The notes beneath the pieces were generated by a model that was not told where the DNA came from, did not search any database, and saw nothing but the letters and a program-made list of their open reading frames with translations. A stretch of DNA of 64,000 nt from Serratia liquefaciens. GTDB taxonomy: Bacteria; Pseudomonadota; Gammaproteobacteria; Enterobacterales; Enterobacteriaceae. Numbering within the stretch: the first letter of the stretch is position 1; every line of letters starts with the position of its first letter. Position numbers and translations under genes: made by a program. The stretch is from positions 1-64,000 of the forward strand of contig JAAXZN010000041.1 in assembly GCA_012719855.1 (NCBI GenBank). The letters are read 5' to 3'. Positions 26,671 to 36,529 of the stretch are shown one piece after another.

Positions 26671-29600
26671 ATGAGCAAGTTTCTAGACCGATTCCGCTAT
26701 TTTAAGCAGTTGGCGGAACCCTTTTCTGGCGATCATGGCCAGACGTTGAACACCAACCGCGACTGGGAAGACGGCTACCGCAGCCGTTGGCAGCACGACA
26801 AGATTGTGCGCTCCACCCATGGGGTCAACTGCACCGGCTCCTGCAGCTGGAAAATTTATGTGAAAAACGGCCTGGTCACCTGGGAAACCCAGCAGACCGA
26901 TTACCCACGTACCCGTCCCGATCTGCCAAACCATGAACCGCGCGGTTGCCCACGTGGCGCCAGCTATTCCTGGTATCTGTACAGCGCCAACCGGCTGAAA
27001 TACCCATTGATGCGCAAACGCCTGATCAAACTGTGGCGCGAAGCCAAGGCGCTGCACAGCGATCCCGTCGAGGCCTGGGGCTCGATCGTCAGCGATCCTG
27101 AAAAAGCCAAAAGCTACAAAGTGGCGCGCGGGCGCGGCGGTTTCGTCCGTTCCAGTTGGCAGGAGGTAAACGAGCTGATCGCCGCTTCCAACGTCTACAC
27201 CGCCAAAACCTTCGGTCCGGATCGCATCATTGGCTTCTCGCCAATCCCCGCGATGTCGATGGTGTCTTACGCCGCCGGCGCCCGTTATCTGTCGCTGATT
27301 GGCGGCACCTGCCTGAGCTTCTACGACTGGTATTGCGACTTGCCGCCGGCCTCGCCAATGACCTGGGGTGAACAGACCGACGTGCCGGAATCCGCCGACT
27401 GGTATAACTCTTCCTACATTATCGCCTGGGGTTCCAACGTGCCTCAGACGCGCACCCCGGACGCGCACTTCTTCACCGAAGTACGTTACAAAGGCACCAA
27501 AACCGTGGCGGTCACGCCGGACTACGCCGAAGTCGCCAAGCTGTGCGACCAGTGGCTGAATCCGAAGCAGGGCACCGACAGCGCCATGGCGCTGGCGATG
27601 GGCCACGTGATGCTGAAAGAGTTCCACCTGGATCGTGAGGTGGGCTATTTCCGCGATTACGTGCGTCGTTATACCGACATGCCGATGCTGGTTATGCTGG
27701 AGCCGCGCGAAGAGGGGCATTATGCCGCCGGTCGTCTGCTGCGCGCCGCCGATTTGGTCGACGGCCTGGGGCAAGAAAATAACCCTGAATGGAAAACCGT
27801 TGCCATTGATCAACGCAGTGGCGAACTGGTTGCTCCGCAGGGGTCGATCGGTTTCCGCTGGGGCGAACAGGGCAAATGGAACCTGGAACAACGCGCCGGC
27901 CAGGACCAGCAGGAAGTGGAATTGCAACTCAGCCTGCTGGGCGCGCATGACGAAGTGGCCGAGGTGGGGTTCCCTTACTTTGGCGGCATCAAAAGCGGCG
28001 CTGCCGAGGGCGGGAACTTCAACAGCGTGGCGCTGGACGAGATCCTGCTGCACAAGCTGCCGGTCAAACGCCTGCGCCTGGCGGACGGCAGCGAAGCGCT
28101 GGTGACCAGCGTGTACGATTTGACCCTGGCCAACTACGGCCTCGAGCGTGGCCTGAATGACGCCAACTGCGCCACCGACTACGACGACGTCAAAGCCTAT
28201 ACCCCGGCCTGGGCCGAGCAGATCACCGGCGTTTCCCGCCACAACATCATCCGCATTGCGCGCGAATTTGCCGACAACGCCGAGAAAACCCATGGCCGTT
28301 CGATGATTATCGTCGGTGCCGGTGTCAACCACTGGTACCACATGGACATGACCTACCGTGGGCTGATCAACATGCTGATCTTCTGCGGCTGCGTCGGCCA
28401 GAGCGGTGGCGGCTGGGCGCACTACGTCGGCCAGGAAAAGCTGCGGCCGCAGACCGGCTGGCTGCCGCTGGCGTTTGGCCTCGACTGGCAACGTCCGCCG
28501 CGTCATATGAACAGCACCTCGTTCTTCTATAACCATTCCAGCCAGTGGCGTTATGAAACCGTGGGGACCGAAGAGCTGTTGTCGCCGATGGCGGACAAAT
28601 CACGCTTCGGCGGAAGCCTGATCGATCTCAACGTGCGTGCCGAGCGCATGGGCTGGTTGCCGTCCGCACCACAGCTGGGCACCAACCCACTGCATCTGGC
28701 GGCGCAGGCGCAAGCCGCAGGACAATCGCCGGTGGAGTACACCGTCGACGCCCTGAAGAAAGGGACGCTGGGCTTTGCCGCCGAGCAGCCGGACAACCCA
28801 CAGAACTTCCCGCGTAACCTGTTCGTCTGGCGCTCTAACCTGCTGGGTTCCTCCGGCAAGGGTCATGAGTACATGCTCAAATACCTGTTGGGCACCGAAA
28901 ACGGCATTCAGGGCAAGGATCTGGGCCAGCAGGGCGGTGCCAAGCCGCAGGAAGTGGAATGGCTGGATAACGGCGGCGAAGGCAAGCTGGATCTGGTGGT
29001 GACCCTGGATTTCCGCATGTCCAGCACCTGCCTCTATTCCGACATCGTGCTGCCGACCGCCACCTGGTACGAAAAAGACGACATGAATACCTCGGATATG
29101 CATCCGTTTATTCACCCGCTGTCGGCGGCGGTCGATCCGGCCTGGGACTCGAAGAGCGACTGGGAAATCTACAAGGGCATCGCCAAAGCCTTCTCCGAAG
29201 TCTGTGTCGGGCACCTGGGGCAGGAAACCGACGTGGTGACGCTGCCGATCCAGCATGACTCCGCCGCCGAGCTGGCGCAGCCTTACGGCGTCAAAGACTG
29301 GAAAAAGGGGGAGTGTGAACTGATCCCCGGCAAAACCGCGCCGCATATCATGGTGGTGGAACGCGATTACCCGGCCACCTATGAGCGTTTCACTTCGCTG
29401 GGGCCACTGCTGGATAAGCTGGGCAACGGCGGGAAAGGCATTGGCTGGAACACCCAGGAAGAAGTCGACTTCCTGAAAAAGCTCAACTACGTCAAAACCG
29501 CAGGCCCGGCAGCGGGGCGGCCGAAAATTGAAAGCGCCATTGATGCCGCCGAAGTGATCCTGACGTTAGCACCGGAAACCAACGGGCAGGTGGCGGTCAA

Positions 29601-30447
29601 GGCGTGGGAGGCTCTGGGCAAAATGACCGGCCGCGATCACCGCCATCTGGCGCTGAACAAGGAAGACGAAAAAATCCGCTTCCGCGACATTCAGGCCCAG
29701 CCGCGCAAAATCATTTCCAGCCCCACCTGGTCAGGGCTGGAGGATGAACACGTGTCGTATAACGCCTGTTATACCAACGTGCATGAGCTGATCCCATGGC
29801 GCACCATCAGCGGCCGCCAGCAGTTGTATCAGGACCACGAGTGGATGCGCGCCTTTGGCGAGAGCCTGCTGGTGTACCGTCCGCCGATCGATACGCGTGC
29901 CGCGCAGCCGTTGCTGAACCAGAAGCCGAACGGCAATAAAGAGAAGGCGTTGAACTTTCTGACGCCGCACCAGAAGTGGGGCATTCACTCCACCTACAGC
30001 GACAACCTGCTGATGCTGACCCTGTCGCGCGGTGGGCCGATCGTCTGGATGAGCGAAGACGACGCCAAAGAGCTGGGCATTGAGGATAACGACTGGATCG
30101 AAGCCTTTAACGCCAACGGCGCACTGACCGCTCGGGCGGTGGTCAGCCAGCGTATTCCTGCCGGTATGACCATGATGTACCACGCGCAAGAACGCATCGT
30201 GAATATTCCCGGCTCGGAAATTACCAGCCAGCGCGGCGGCATTCACAACTCGGTGACCCGCGTCTGCCCGAAACCGACCCATATGATCGGTGGTTACGCG
30301 CAGCTGGCCTACGGTTTCAACTATTACGGCACCGTTGGCTCCAACCGCGACGAGTTTGTGGTGGTACGCAAAATGAACCGCATCGATTGGTTAGACGGTG
30401 AAGGCAACGACGACTCGCAGGGCAGCCAGCAGGAGAAAGCAAAATGA
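26671..30447 (+). CDS. narG: Respiratory nitrate reductase A, alpha subunit NarG
   Basis: NarG holds the molybdenum bis-MGD cofactor and reduces nitrate to nitrite on the cytoplasmic side of the inner membrane. At 1258 residues it is close to the E. coli size. The N-terminal FS0 cluster motif is present (HGVNCTGSCSW with a later GCPRG), as is the Mo-ligand aspartate region SFYDWYCDLPPASPMTWG. The C-terminal molydopterin-binding region includes GGIHNSVTRVCPKPTHMIGGYAQ. The ribosome site CAGGAGAA precedes the ATG. Its stop overlaps the narH start (ATGA). Control by FNR, IHF and NarL is suggested by the upstream sites. Unusually, narK is not the adjacent upstream gene. Confidence 0.98.
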   Translation: MSKFLDRFRYFKQLAEPFSGDHGQTLNTNRDWEDGYRSRWQHDKIVRSTHGVNCTGSCSWKIYVKNGLVTWETQQTDYPRTRPDLPNHEPRGCPRGASYSWYLYSANRLKYPLMRKRLIKLWREAKALHSDPVEAWGSIVSDPEKAKSYKVARGRGGFVRSSWQEVNELIAASNVYTAKTFGPDRIIGFSPIPAMSMVSYAAGARYLSLIGGTCLSFYDWYCDLPPASPMTWGEQTDVPESADWYNSSYIIAWGSNVPQTRTPDAHFFTEVRYKGTKTVAVTPDYAEVAKLCDQWLNPKQGTDSAMALAMGHVMLKEFHLDREVGYFRDYVRRYTDMPMLVMLEPREEGHYAAGRLLRAADLVDGLGQENNPEWKTVAIDQRSGELVAPQGSIGFRWGEQGKWNLEQRAGQDQQEVELQLSLLGAHDEVAEVGFPYFGGIKSGAAEGGNFNSVALDEILLHKLPVKRLRLADGSEALVTSVYDLTLANYGLERGLNDANCATDYDDVKAYTPAWAEQITGVSRHNIIRIAREFADNAEKTHGRSMIIVGAGVNHWYHMDMTYRGLINMLIFCGCVGQSGGGWAHYVGQEKLRPQTGWLPLAFGLDWQRPPRHMNSTSFFYNHSSQWRYETVGTEELLSPMADKSRFGGSLIDLNVRAERMGWLPSAPQLGTNPLHLAAQAQAAGQSPVEYTVDALKKGTLGFAAEQPDNPQNFPRNLFVWRSNLLGSSGKGHEYMLKYLLGTENGIQGKDLGQQGGAKPQEVEWLDNGGEGKLDLVVTLDFRMSSTCLYSDIVLPTATWYEKDDMNTSDMHPFIHPLSAAVDPAWDSKSDWEIYKGIAKAFSEVCVGHLGQETDVVTLPIQHDSAAELAQPYGVKDWKKGECELIPGKTAPHIMVVERDYPATYERFTSLGPLLDKLGNGGKGIGWNTQEEVDFLKKLNYVKTAGPAAGRPKIESAIDAAEVILTLAPETNGQVAVKAWEALGKMTGRDHRHLALNKEDEKIRFRDIQAQPRKIISSPTWSGLEDEHVSYNACYTNVHELIPWRTISGRQQLYQDHEWMRAFGESLLVYRPPIDTRAAQPLLNQKPNGNKEKALNFLTPHQKWGIHSTYSDNLLMLTLSRGGPIVWMSEDDAKELGIEDNDWIEAFNANGALTARAVVSQRIPAGMTMMYHAQERIVNIPGSEITSQRGGIHNSVTRVCPKPTHMIGGYAQLAYGFNYYGTVGSNRDEFVVVRKMNRIDWLDGEGNDDSQGSQQEKAK

Positions 30448-31988
30448 AAATTCGTTCACAAGTCGGCATGGTGCTGAACCTGGACAAATGCATCGGTTGC
30501 CATACATGTTCGGTGACCTGCAAGAACATCTGGACCAGCCGCGAGGGTATGGAGTACGCCTGGTTCAACAACGTCGAAAGCAAACCCGGCGTCGGCTACC
30601 CGCACGCCTGGGAAGATCAGCAAAAGTGGAAGGGCGGTTGGATCCGTAAAATCAACGGCAAGCTGGAACCGCGTATGGGCAGCCGCGTCGGCCTGTTGTC
30701 GAAGATTTTCGCCAACCCGGACGTGCCTGCGCTGGACGATTACTACGAGCCTTTCGACTACGACTATCAGAACCTGCCTACCGCGCCGCAGGGGAAGCAT
30801 CAGCCGATCGCCCGTCCGCGCTCGCTGATCACCGGCCAGCGTATGAAGAAGATCGAAAGCGGCCCGAACTGGGAGGAGATCCTCGGCGGCGAATTCGAGA
30901 AACGCTCGCAGGACAAAAACTTCGACAATATGCAGAAGGCGATGTACGGCCAGTTCGAAAACACCTTCATGATGTATTTGCCGCGCCTGTGCGAACACTG
31001 CCTTAACCCGGCCTGTGTCGCGACTTGCCCAAGCGGCGCCATCTACAAGCGTGGCGAAGACGGCATTGTGCTGATCGATCAGGATAAATGCCGCGGCTGG
31101 CGCATGTGCCTGACCGGCTGTCCGTACAAAAAAATCTATTTCAACTGGAAGAGCGGCAAGTCCGAGAAGTGCATCTTCTGCTACCCGCGTATCGAATCCG
31201 GCCAGCTGACGGTGTGTTCGGAAACCTGCGTTGGCCGTATCCGCTATCTGGGCGTGCTGCTGTATGACGCCGATCGCATTGAGCAAGCCGCCGCTGCCGA
31301 GAACGAGCAGGATCTCTATCAGCGCCAGTTGGATATCTTCCTGGATCCGCACGATCCGGCGGTGATTGCCCAGGCGTTGCAGGACGGCATTCCGCAAGGC
31401 GTGATCGAGGCCGCGCAGCAGTCGCCGGTGTATAAAATGGCGATGGACTGGAAGCTGGCGCTGCCGCTGCACCCGGAATACCGCACGTTGCCGATGGTCT
31501 GGTACGTCCCGCCGCTGTCACCGATTCAATCCGCCGCCGATGCCGGTGAGCTGGCGCACAGCGGCGTGTTGCCGGACGTGGAAAGCCTGCGTATCCCGGT
31601 GCAATATCTGGCCAACTTGCTGACCGCCGGGGATACCGCACCGGTGCTGTTGGCACTCAAGCGCATGCTGGCAATGCGCCACTACAAACGGGCGGAAACC
31701 GTTGACGGCGTACAGGACACCAGTGCGCTGGAGCAGGTGGGGTTGACCGAAGCGCAGGCGCAGGAAATGTACCGCTATCTGGCGATCGCCAACTATGAAG
31801 ACCGCTTTGTGATCCCATCCAGCCACCGCGAGCTGGCGCGAGAAGCCTTCCCGGAAAGCAAAGGCTGCGGTTTCAGCTTTGGCGACGGCTGCCACGGCAG
31901 CGACGGTAAATTCAATCTGTTCAACAGCCGCCGCATTGACGCCATTGATGTGACGCAAAAAACCACTCGCCAGGAGGATGCCTCATGA
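30444..31988 (+). CDS. narH: Nitrate reductase A, beta subunit NarH
   Basis: NarH is the electron-transfer subunit that passes electrons from NarI haems to NarG through four iron-sulfur clusters. The 514-residue protein has cysteine groups CIGCHTCSVTC, CEHCLNPACVATCPSG, CRGWRMCLTGCPYKK and KCIFCYPRIESG...CSETCVG. The Trp in CRGW replaces a cysteine, which marks the [3Fe-4S] cluster of this family. It overlaps narG and narJ by four bases at each end, so translation is coupled. Confidence 0.98.
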   Translation: MKIRSQVGMVLNLDKCIGCHTCSVTCKNIWTSREGMEYAWFNNVESKPGVGYPHAWEDQQKWKGGWIRKINGKLEPRMGSRVGLLSKIFANPDVPALDDYYEPFDYDYQNLPTAPQGKHQPIARPRSLITGQRMKKIESGPNWEEILGGEFEKRSQDKNFDNMQKAMYGQFENTFMMYLPRLCEHCLNPACVATCPSGAIYKRGEDGIVLIDQDKCRGWRMCLTGCPYKKIYFNWKSGKSEKCIFCYPRIESGQLTVCSETCVGRIRYLGVLLYDADRIEQAAAAENEQDLYQRQLDIFLDPHDPAVIAQALQDGIPQGVIEAAQQSPVYKMAMDWKLALPLHPEYRTLPMVWYVPPLSPIQSAADAGELAHSGVLPDVESLRIPVQYLANLLTAGDTAPVLLALKRMLAMRHYKRAETVDGVQDTSALEQVGLTEAQAQEMYRYLAIANYEDRFVIPSSHRELAREAFPESKGCGFSFGDGCHGSDGKFNLFNSRRIDAIDVTQKTTRQEDAS

Positions 31989-32707
31989 TCAGCCTGAAAG
32001 TGATTGCCCGGCTGCTGGACTACCCGGAGCAGGCGCTGTTTGACCATCAGCAGGCGTTGGTCGAGGCGCTGGAGCCGGCCAGCGAACTGGATTTACACCA
32101 CAGCGCGCAGCTGATCCTGTTTATTCGCCGTTTTTGCGCTCGTCCGTTGCTGGACGTGCAGGCCGAATATTGCGAACTGTTTGATCGTGGCCGCGCCACC
32201 TCGCTGCTGCTGTTTGAGCACGTGCATGGTGAATCGCGCGATCGCGGTCAGGCGATGGTCGACCTGATGGCGCAATACCGTGACGCGGGGCTGGAGATCG
32301 ACAGCCGCGAGCTACCGGACTTTTTGCCGTTGTATCTGGAATACCTGGCCAGCCGCAACCAGGCCGAAGCGCGCGGCGGGTTGCAGGATATCGCGCCGAT
32401 CCTGGCGCTGTTGGGCGCACGTTTGCAGCAGAGAGAGAGTCCGTATGCGGTGTTGTTTGATCTGTTGCTGACACTGTCCGGCACCGAGGTGAAAAGCGCC
32501 AGCCTGGAAAGCCAGGTGGCGGGGGAAGCCAGGGACGACACGCCGCAGGCGCTGGACGCGGTCTGGGAAGAGGAGCAGATCAAGTTTCTCGGTGAGGAAG
32601 GCTGCGCTTCGGCACAGCAAACGGCGCATCAGCGACGCTTTGCCGGCGCGGTGGCGCCACAGTACCTGGACCTGACGGATGCGCTAACCGGAACCAAAGG
32701 ACGCTAA
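31985..32707 (+). CDS. narJ: Nitrate reductase assembly chaperone NarJ
   Basis: NarJ is a cytoplasmic chaperone that holds NarG during insertion of the molybdenum cofactor and is not part of the final enzyme. The 240-residue helical protein has the NarJ/TorD-type features: [16 protein letters not shown] near the start, [31 protein letters not shown] in two adjacent halves, and [13 protein letters not shown]. It overlaps narH and is followed two bases later by narI. Confidence 0.96.
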   Translation: MISLKVIARLLDYPEQALFDHQQALVEALEPASELDLHHSAQLILFIRRFCARPLLDVQAEYCELFDRGRATSLLLFEHVHGESRDRGQAMVDLMAQYRDAGLEIDSRELPDFLPLYLEYLASRNQAEARGGLQDIAPILALLGARLQQRESPYAVLFDLLLTLSGTEVKSASLESQVAGEARDDTPQALDAVWEEEQIKFLGEEGCASAQQTAHQRRFAGAVAPQYLDLTDALTGTKGR

Positions 32708-32709
32708 TC

Positions 32710-33387
32710 ATGCAATTTTTAAATCAATTCTTCTTCGATATTTACCCCTATCTGGCGGGAGCGATTTTCCTGATAGGCAGCTGGTTGCGTTACGATTACG
32801 GGCAGTACAGCTGGCGTGCCGGCTCCAGCCAAATGCTGGATAAAAAGGGCATGCGCTTGGCATCCAACCTGTTCCATATCGGTATTTTGGGTATCTTCGC
32901 CGGTCACTTCCTCGGCATGTTGACGCCGCACTGGATGTATGAAGCCTTCCTGCCGATCGACGTGAAACAGAAGCTGGCGATGATTGCCGGCGGTGCCTGC
33001 GGCGTGATGACGTTAGTCGGCGGGGCGCTGTTACTGAAACGTCGCCTGACCAACCCACGTGTGCGTGCGACCAGCAGCTTTGCCGACATTATGATCCTGA
33101 CGCTGTTGGTGGTGCAGGTGTGTCTGGGGCTGCTGACCATTCCGTTCTCCGCCCAGCATATGGACGGCAGCGAAATGATGAAGCTGGTGGCCTGGGCGCA
33201 GGCGGTGGTGACCTTCCACGCCGGGGCGTCACAGCATCTGGCTGGGGTTGCGTTGATCTTCAAATTGCACATGGTGCTGGGCATGACGTTGTTCGTGCTG
33301 TTCCCGTTCTGCCGCCTGGTGCATATCTGGAGCGTGCCGGTGGAATACCTGACCCGTCGCTACCAACTGGTGCGTAACCGCCGTTAA
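32710..33387 (+). CDS. narI: Nitrate reductase A, gamma subunit NarI (cytochrome b)
   Basis: NarI is the membrane cytochrome b that oxidises quinol and anchors NarGH. The 225-residue protein has five hydrophobic segments and the expected histidines for two b haems: [17 protein letters not shown] and, near the end, FKLHMVLGM and [22 protein letters not shown]. The short N-terminus [20 protein letters not shown] is typical. It closes the nar operon. Confidence 0.97.
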   Translation: MQFLNQFFFDIYPYLAGAIFLIGSWLRYDYGQYSWRAGSSQMLDKKGMRLASNLFHIGILGIFAGHFLGMLTPHWMYEAFLPIDVKQKLAMIAGGACGVMTLVGGALLLKRRLTNPRVRATSSFADIMILTLLVVQVCLGLLTIPFSAQHMDGSEMMKLVAWAQAVVTFHAGASQHLAGVALIFKLHMVLGMTLFVLFPFCRLVHIWSVPVEYLTRRYQLVRNRR

Positions 33388-33402
33388 TTCCTCGCCTACA
33401 TA

Positions 33403-33434
33403 GCGGCAATGCCTGCCAGGTGTTGTCGCTTTTC
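33403..33434 (+). terminator. Probable terminator of narGHJI
   Basis: GCGGCAA (33403-33409) can pair with TTGTCGC (33423-33429) with one G-U pair, and CCT/AGG extend the stem inside. TTTT follows. It lies 16 bases after the narI stop. Confidence 0.55.
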
Positions 33435-33709
33435 TGCTTCTCCGTGGTTTTCCGCCTATTCTTAATTTATCTCCCCTGAGTGAGTTCCTGTAGATCTCCG
33501 TTCGACCTTGCTCTAGGCTGTGGCCGGATAAACAGACGTGATTTATCGGCTCAGTTAAATGAACGGAATCAATCAGTAAGAATGCCACTTGGGTTTTTCT
33601 TTATGCTGATGTCAAACAAGGGTATGGCTGAGGATAGCGGGGTTTGAATCATTAACCGCGCTTGATAGTTGGCCAACGGAATAATGGACAAGCAGGCTGA
33701 ACAACGATA
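33435..33709. other. Intergenic region upstream of the lipid operon
   Basis: This region must hold the promoter of the eight-gene operon that follows. I see no strong -35/-10 pair, no FNR or NarL site and no obvious operator. The first gene lacks a strong ribosome site; the bases before its ATG read GAACAACGATA. Confidence 0.4.
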
Positions 33710-34717
33710 ATGACCCTAAATAGCCTTTCCCAAAGCTTATTGCCTCTTAAAATTATTGCGACCGGCGCGGCGTTGCCGCCGCAGTGCGTCGAATCCTCGG
33801 CGCTGGACCGTCGCTTGAACAAGTCGGCCGGTTACGTAGAAAAACGTTCGGGTATTATTCATCGTTTCCATGCCGACAATGATGCCAGTCAGGCCGAATT
33901 GGCCGTTGCCGCGCTGGACGATGCTCTTGCCCGCCATGCGATCCCGCGAGACTCCATCGATCTGCTTATCTCCGCTTCGGCCATCGCGGTGCAGGCGTTG
34001 CCTTTCAGCGCCGCGCATATTCTAAAACTGGCCCGACTGCGGCCGGGAATCGCGGGCTTTGATATCAACACCAGCTGCGTCAGTTTTATCTCCGCGCTGC
34101 AGGTGGCGGCAGGGTTGCTCAATACGGGCGTTTATCGGCGCATTGCTATTGTCTCTGCCGATATCGCTTCGCGCGGTATCGACTGGGAGGATGAAGAGTC
34201 TTCATTGATCTTCGGTGATGGTGCGGCCTGCGCTATTGTCGAGCAAGGTGACGGGCGTAGCGGCATTTTGTCCTACCTGATGGAAACCCACCCGGAAGGC
34301 AGCGAGTTTTGTGAGATCAGAGCCGGCGGTACGCGCCGTAATCCGCGTGCCGGCATGAATGACAGTGACTTTCTGTTCCATATGAAGGGCAAGCAGCTGT
34401 TCCGCCAGGCTTCGGCGCTGATCGAAAGCTTCCTTGGCCGTTTGCTGTCGGCTGCGGGGCTGAACCTGGCGCAAATTGCTACCGTGGTGCCGCATCAGGC
34501 CAGCCATCTCTCTTTGGAGCATATGCGCAAGCGGCTGCATGTTTCCCCGCAGGCCCTGGTGGATATCTATCGTTACCGGGGCAATCAGGTGGCGGCTTCC
34601 ATCCCTTCGACCCTGCACCAAGCGGCAATAACCGGCAGGTTGAACGCCGAACGTCCGGTGATGCTGATCGGCACCGCCGCCGGTTTGACGCTGGGCGGCA
34701 TGGTACTGCTGCCATGA
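33710..34717 (+). CDS. FabH/OleA-like beta-ketoacyl synthase III
   Basis: This 335-residue thiolase-superfamily enzyme carries the KAS III triad: C123 in FDINTSCVSFI, H262 in VVPHQASHLSLEHM and N292 in RGNQVAASIP. The 30-residue His-Asn spacing matches FabH. KAS III enzymes join an acyl thioester to a malonyl-ACP or, in the OleA branch, to a second acyl-CoA. The OleD-like reductase encoded next makes the OleA-type head-to-head condensation an attractive reading, but I do not see decisive OleA-specific residues, and a FabH-like or acyltransferase role remains possible. It is the first of eight overlapping genes. Confidence 0.82.
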   Translation: MTLNSLSQSLLPLKIIATGAALPPQCVESSALDRRLNKSAGYVEKRSGIIHRFHADNDASQAELAVAALDDALARHAIPRDSIDLLISASAIAVQALPFSAAHILKLARLRPGIAGFDINTSCVSFISALQVAAGLLNTGVYRRIAIVSADIASRGIDWEDEESSLIFGDGAACAIVEQGDGRSGILSYLMETHPEGSEFCEIRAGGTRRNPRAGMNDSDFLFHMKGKQLFRQASALIESFLGRLLSAAGLNLAQIATVVPHQASHLSLEHMRKRLHVSPQALVDIYRYRGNQVAASIPSTLHQAAITGRLNAERPVMLIGTAAGLTLGGMVLLP

Positions 34718-35730
34718 AGGTGCTGGTGACCGGAGCGACCAGCGGGCTGGGGCGCAACGCCGCCGAGTGGCTGTTGGCCGCCGGGCATCAGGTGCATGCC
34801 ACCGGACGGGATATTGCCGCGGGGCGGCAGTTGGCGGCACTGGGCGCCAGGTTTACCGCGCTGGACCTGACCGTGGCCGGGGACGAGCAGTGTGAGCAAT
34901 TAATCGCGGGCCATGACATCGTCTGGCACTGTGCCGCAAAATCTTCACCCTGGGGCAGCCGCGAGGCGTTTGATCAGGCCAATAGCCGCGTGACGGAAAA
35001 ACTCGCCGGCGCCGCCGGACGTTGCGGGGTTCAGCGGTTTATCCATATTTCGACGCCGGCGGTTTATTTCGATTTCAGCCACCGCCACAACGTCACCGAG
35101 GCGGATATTTCCCGACGCTTTGCCAATCATTATGCCGCCAGCAAGTTTGCTGCCGAACAGAGCATTGCGGCGGAGGTGTCCGCCTTTCCGCACACCACCT
35201 ACCTGATCTTGCGCCCTCGCGGCCTGTTCGGTCCCCATGACCGGGTCATCGTGCCAAGGATACTGGCGCAGCTGCGGCGCGATAAAGGCGTGCTGCGTTT
35301 GCCGGGCGGCGGTTCCGCTTATCTGGATCTCACCTTTGTGCTCAACGTGGTGCATGCGATGGATCTGGCAAGCCGTCAACCAGGTTTACCGTCCGGCAGC
35401 ATTTTCAATATCACCAACCAACAGCCGCAGCGGCTGGCCGATATGTTGCACCAACTGCTCAACCGGCAGTTGGGCTGGCAATACGCCGTCAAGGCGGTGC
35501 CATATCCCTTATTGTCGGGCGTTGCTACGGGGATGGAGCTGTTGGCCCACGTCACCCGCAAAGAACCGATGCTGACCCGCTATAGCGTTGCGGCGGCCTA
35601 TTTCGACATGACGCTGGATAACACCCAGGCGATAGAGGTGCTGGGTTATCGGCCGCGCTACAGTCTGGAGCAGGGGATCGAACTGACGGCGCAGTGGTTA
35701 AAGCAGCAGGGGATGAGCGCAGATGGCTAA
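34714..35730 (+). CDS. OleD-like NAD(P)-dependent reductase (extended SDR)
   Basis: This 338-residue extended short-chain dehydrogenase resembles the 3-beta-hydroxysteroid dehydrogenase/OleD group. Its Rossmann motif is LVTGATSGLGRNAAEWLL; other group-typical stretches are HCAAKSSPWGS, HISTPAVYF, the catalytic YAASK, LRPRGLFGPHD and the C-terminal LDNTQAIEVLGYRPRYS. OleD reduces a 2-alkyl-3-keto acid to the hydroxy acid in long-chain olefin synthesis. Here it follows the KAS III gene with an ATGA overlap, as expected if it reduces that enzyme's keto product. The substrate is inference. Confidence 0.8.
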   Translation: MKVLVTGATSGLGRNAAEWLLAAGHQVHATGRDIAAGRQLAALGARFTALDLTVAGDEQCEQLIAGHDIVWHCAAKSSPWGSREAFDQANSRVTEKLAGAAGRCGVQRFIHISTPAVYFDFSHRHNVTEADISRRFANHYAASKFAAEQSIAAEVSAFPHTTYLILRPRGLFGPHDRVIVPRILAQLRRDKGVLRLPGGGSAYLDLTFVLNVVHAMDLASRQPGLPSGSIFNITNQQPQRLADMLHQLLNRQLGWQYAVKAVPYPLLSGVATGMELLAHVTRKEPMLTRYSVAAAYFDMTLDNTQAIEVLGYRPRYSLEQGIELTAQWLKQQGMSADG

Positions 35731-36529
35731 CATCATGACGTTTGAAATCGGTTATTGCACTCATCTGGGCTGCATGGCGCTGCGCGGTTCGGCGATGCGC
35801 ACCTGTAAATTTCCTTCCCGGGCCTATCTGCTGGAAGTCGGCGAGCGCCGCTGGCTGTGGGATACCGGTTATGCCAGCCATTTTGAGCATTACACCGCCA
35901 GCGGCATTTTTCGGCTTTATCGCCAGGTGACGCCGGTTTATTTCAGCCCGCAGCAGGCCCTGTTGGAACAGTTGCGCAGTCTGGGGCTGAACACTGGCGA
36001 TATCGAGGCGGTGATCATTTCGCACTTTCATGCGGACCACATTGCCGGTCTGCGAGACTTCAGCAGCCTGAAGATGATTTGCTCCGGCGAAGGGTGGCAG
36101 CAAACCCGAGAGCTGCGCGGTTTTGCCGCGTTGAAAAGGGCATTTGTGCCCGGATTGATTCCGGAAGGTTTTGAATCTGCGCTGCAGTTCGTCGAGGGAT
36201 TTCCGCTGCAAAGCCTGCCTGCCGCATTGGCCCCTTTCCAACAGGGCTATGTGCTGCCGGGCAGCGGCGGAGAAATTGTTATCGTGCCGCTGCCAGGGCA
36301 CGCCGCCGGGCACCTTGGGGCCTTTGTGCTGACCGATGCCGGCTGGACGCTGCTGGCCAGCGATGCCGCCTGGTCGCCGCTGAACTATCAGCAACTGCGT
36401 GGCCCTTCGCGGTTGGCTAACCTGATCATGGACAATCCGCGCAGCTATTACGACACCCTGGGCGCGCTCAACCAGCTCTATCTTGGCGGCGCTGCGGAGA
36501 TCCGCCTGTGTCATGAGGGGGATTTATGA
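35723..36529 (+). CDS. Metallo-beta-lactamase-fold hydrolase
   Basis: This 268-residue protein has the metal site of the MBL superfamily: H101-x-H103-x-D105-H106 in ISHFHADHIAGL, H193 in PLPGHAAGHLGAF and D214 in LLASDAAWSP. The layout is closest to lactonase- or thioesterase-like members such as AHL lactonases, which open lactone or ester bonds. In this operon it could hydrolyse a thioester or lactone intermediate; no OleB-type alpha/beta hydrolase is present. It overlaps the preceding gene by eight bases and the next by four. Confidence 0.83.
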   Translation: MANIMTFEIGYCTHLGCMALRGSAMRTCKFPSRAYLLEVGERRWLWDTGYASHFEHYTASGIFRLYRQVTPVYFSPQQALLEQLRSLGLNTGDIEAVIISHFHADHIAGLRDFSSLKMICSGEGWQQTRELRGFAALKRAFVPGLIPEGFESALQFVEGFPLQSLPAALAPFQQGYVLPGSGGEIVIVPLPGHAAGHLGAFVLTDAGWTLLASDAAWSPLNYQQLRGPSRLANLIMDNPRSYYDTLGALNQLYLGGAAEIRLCHEGDL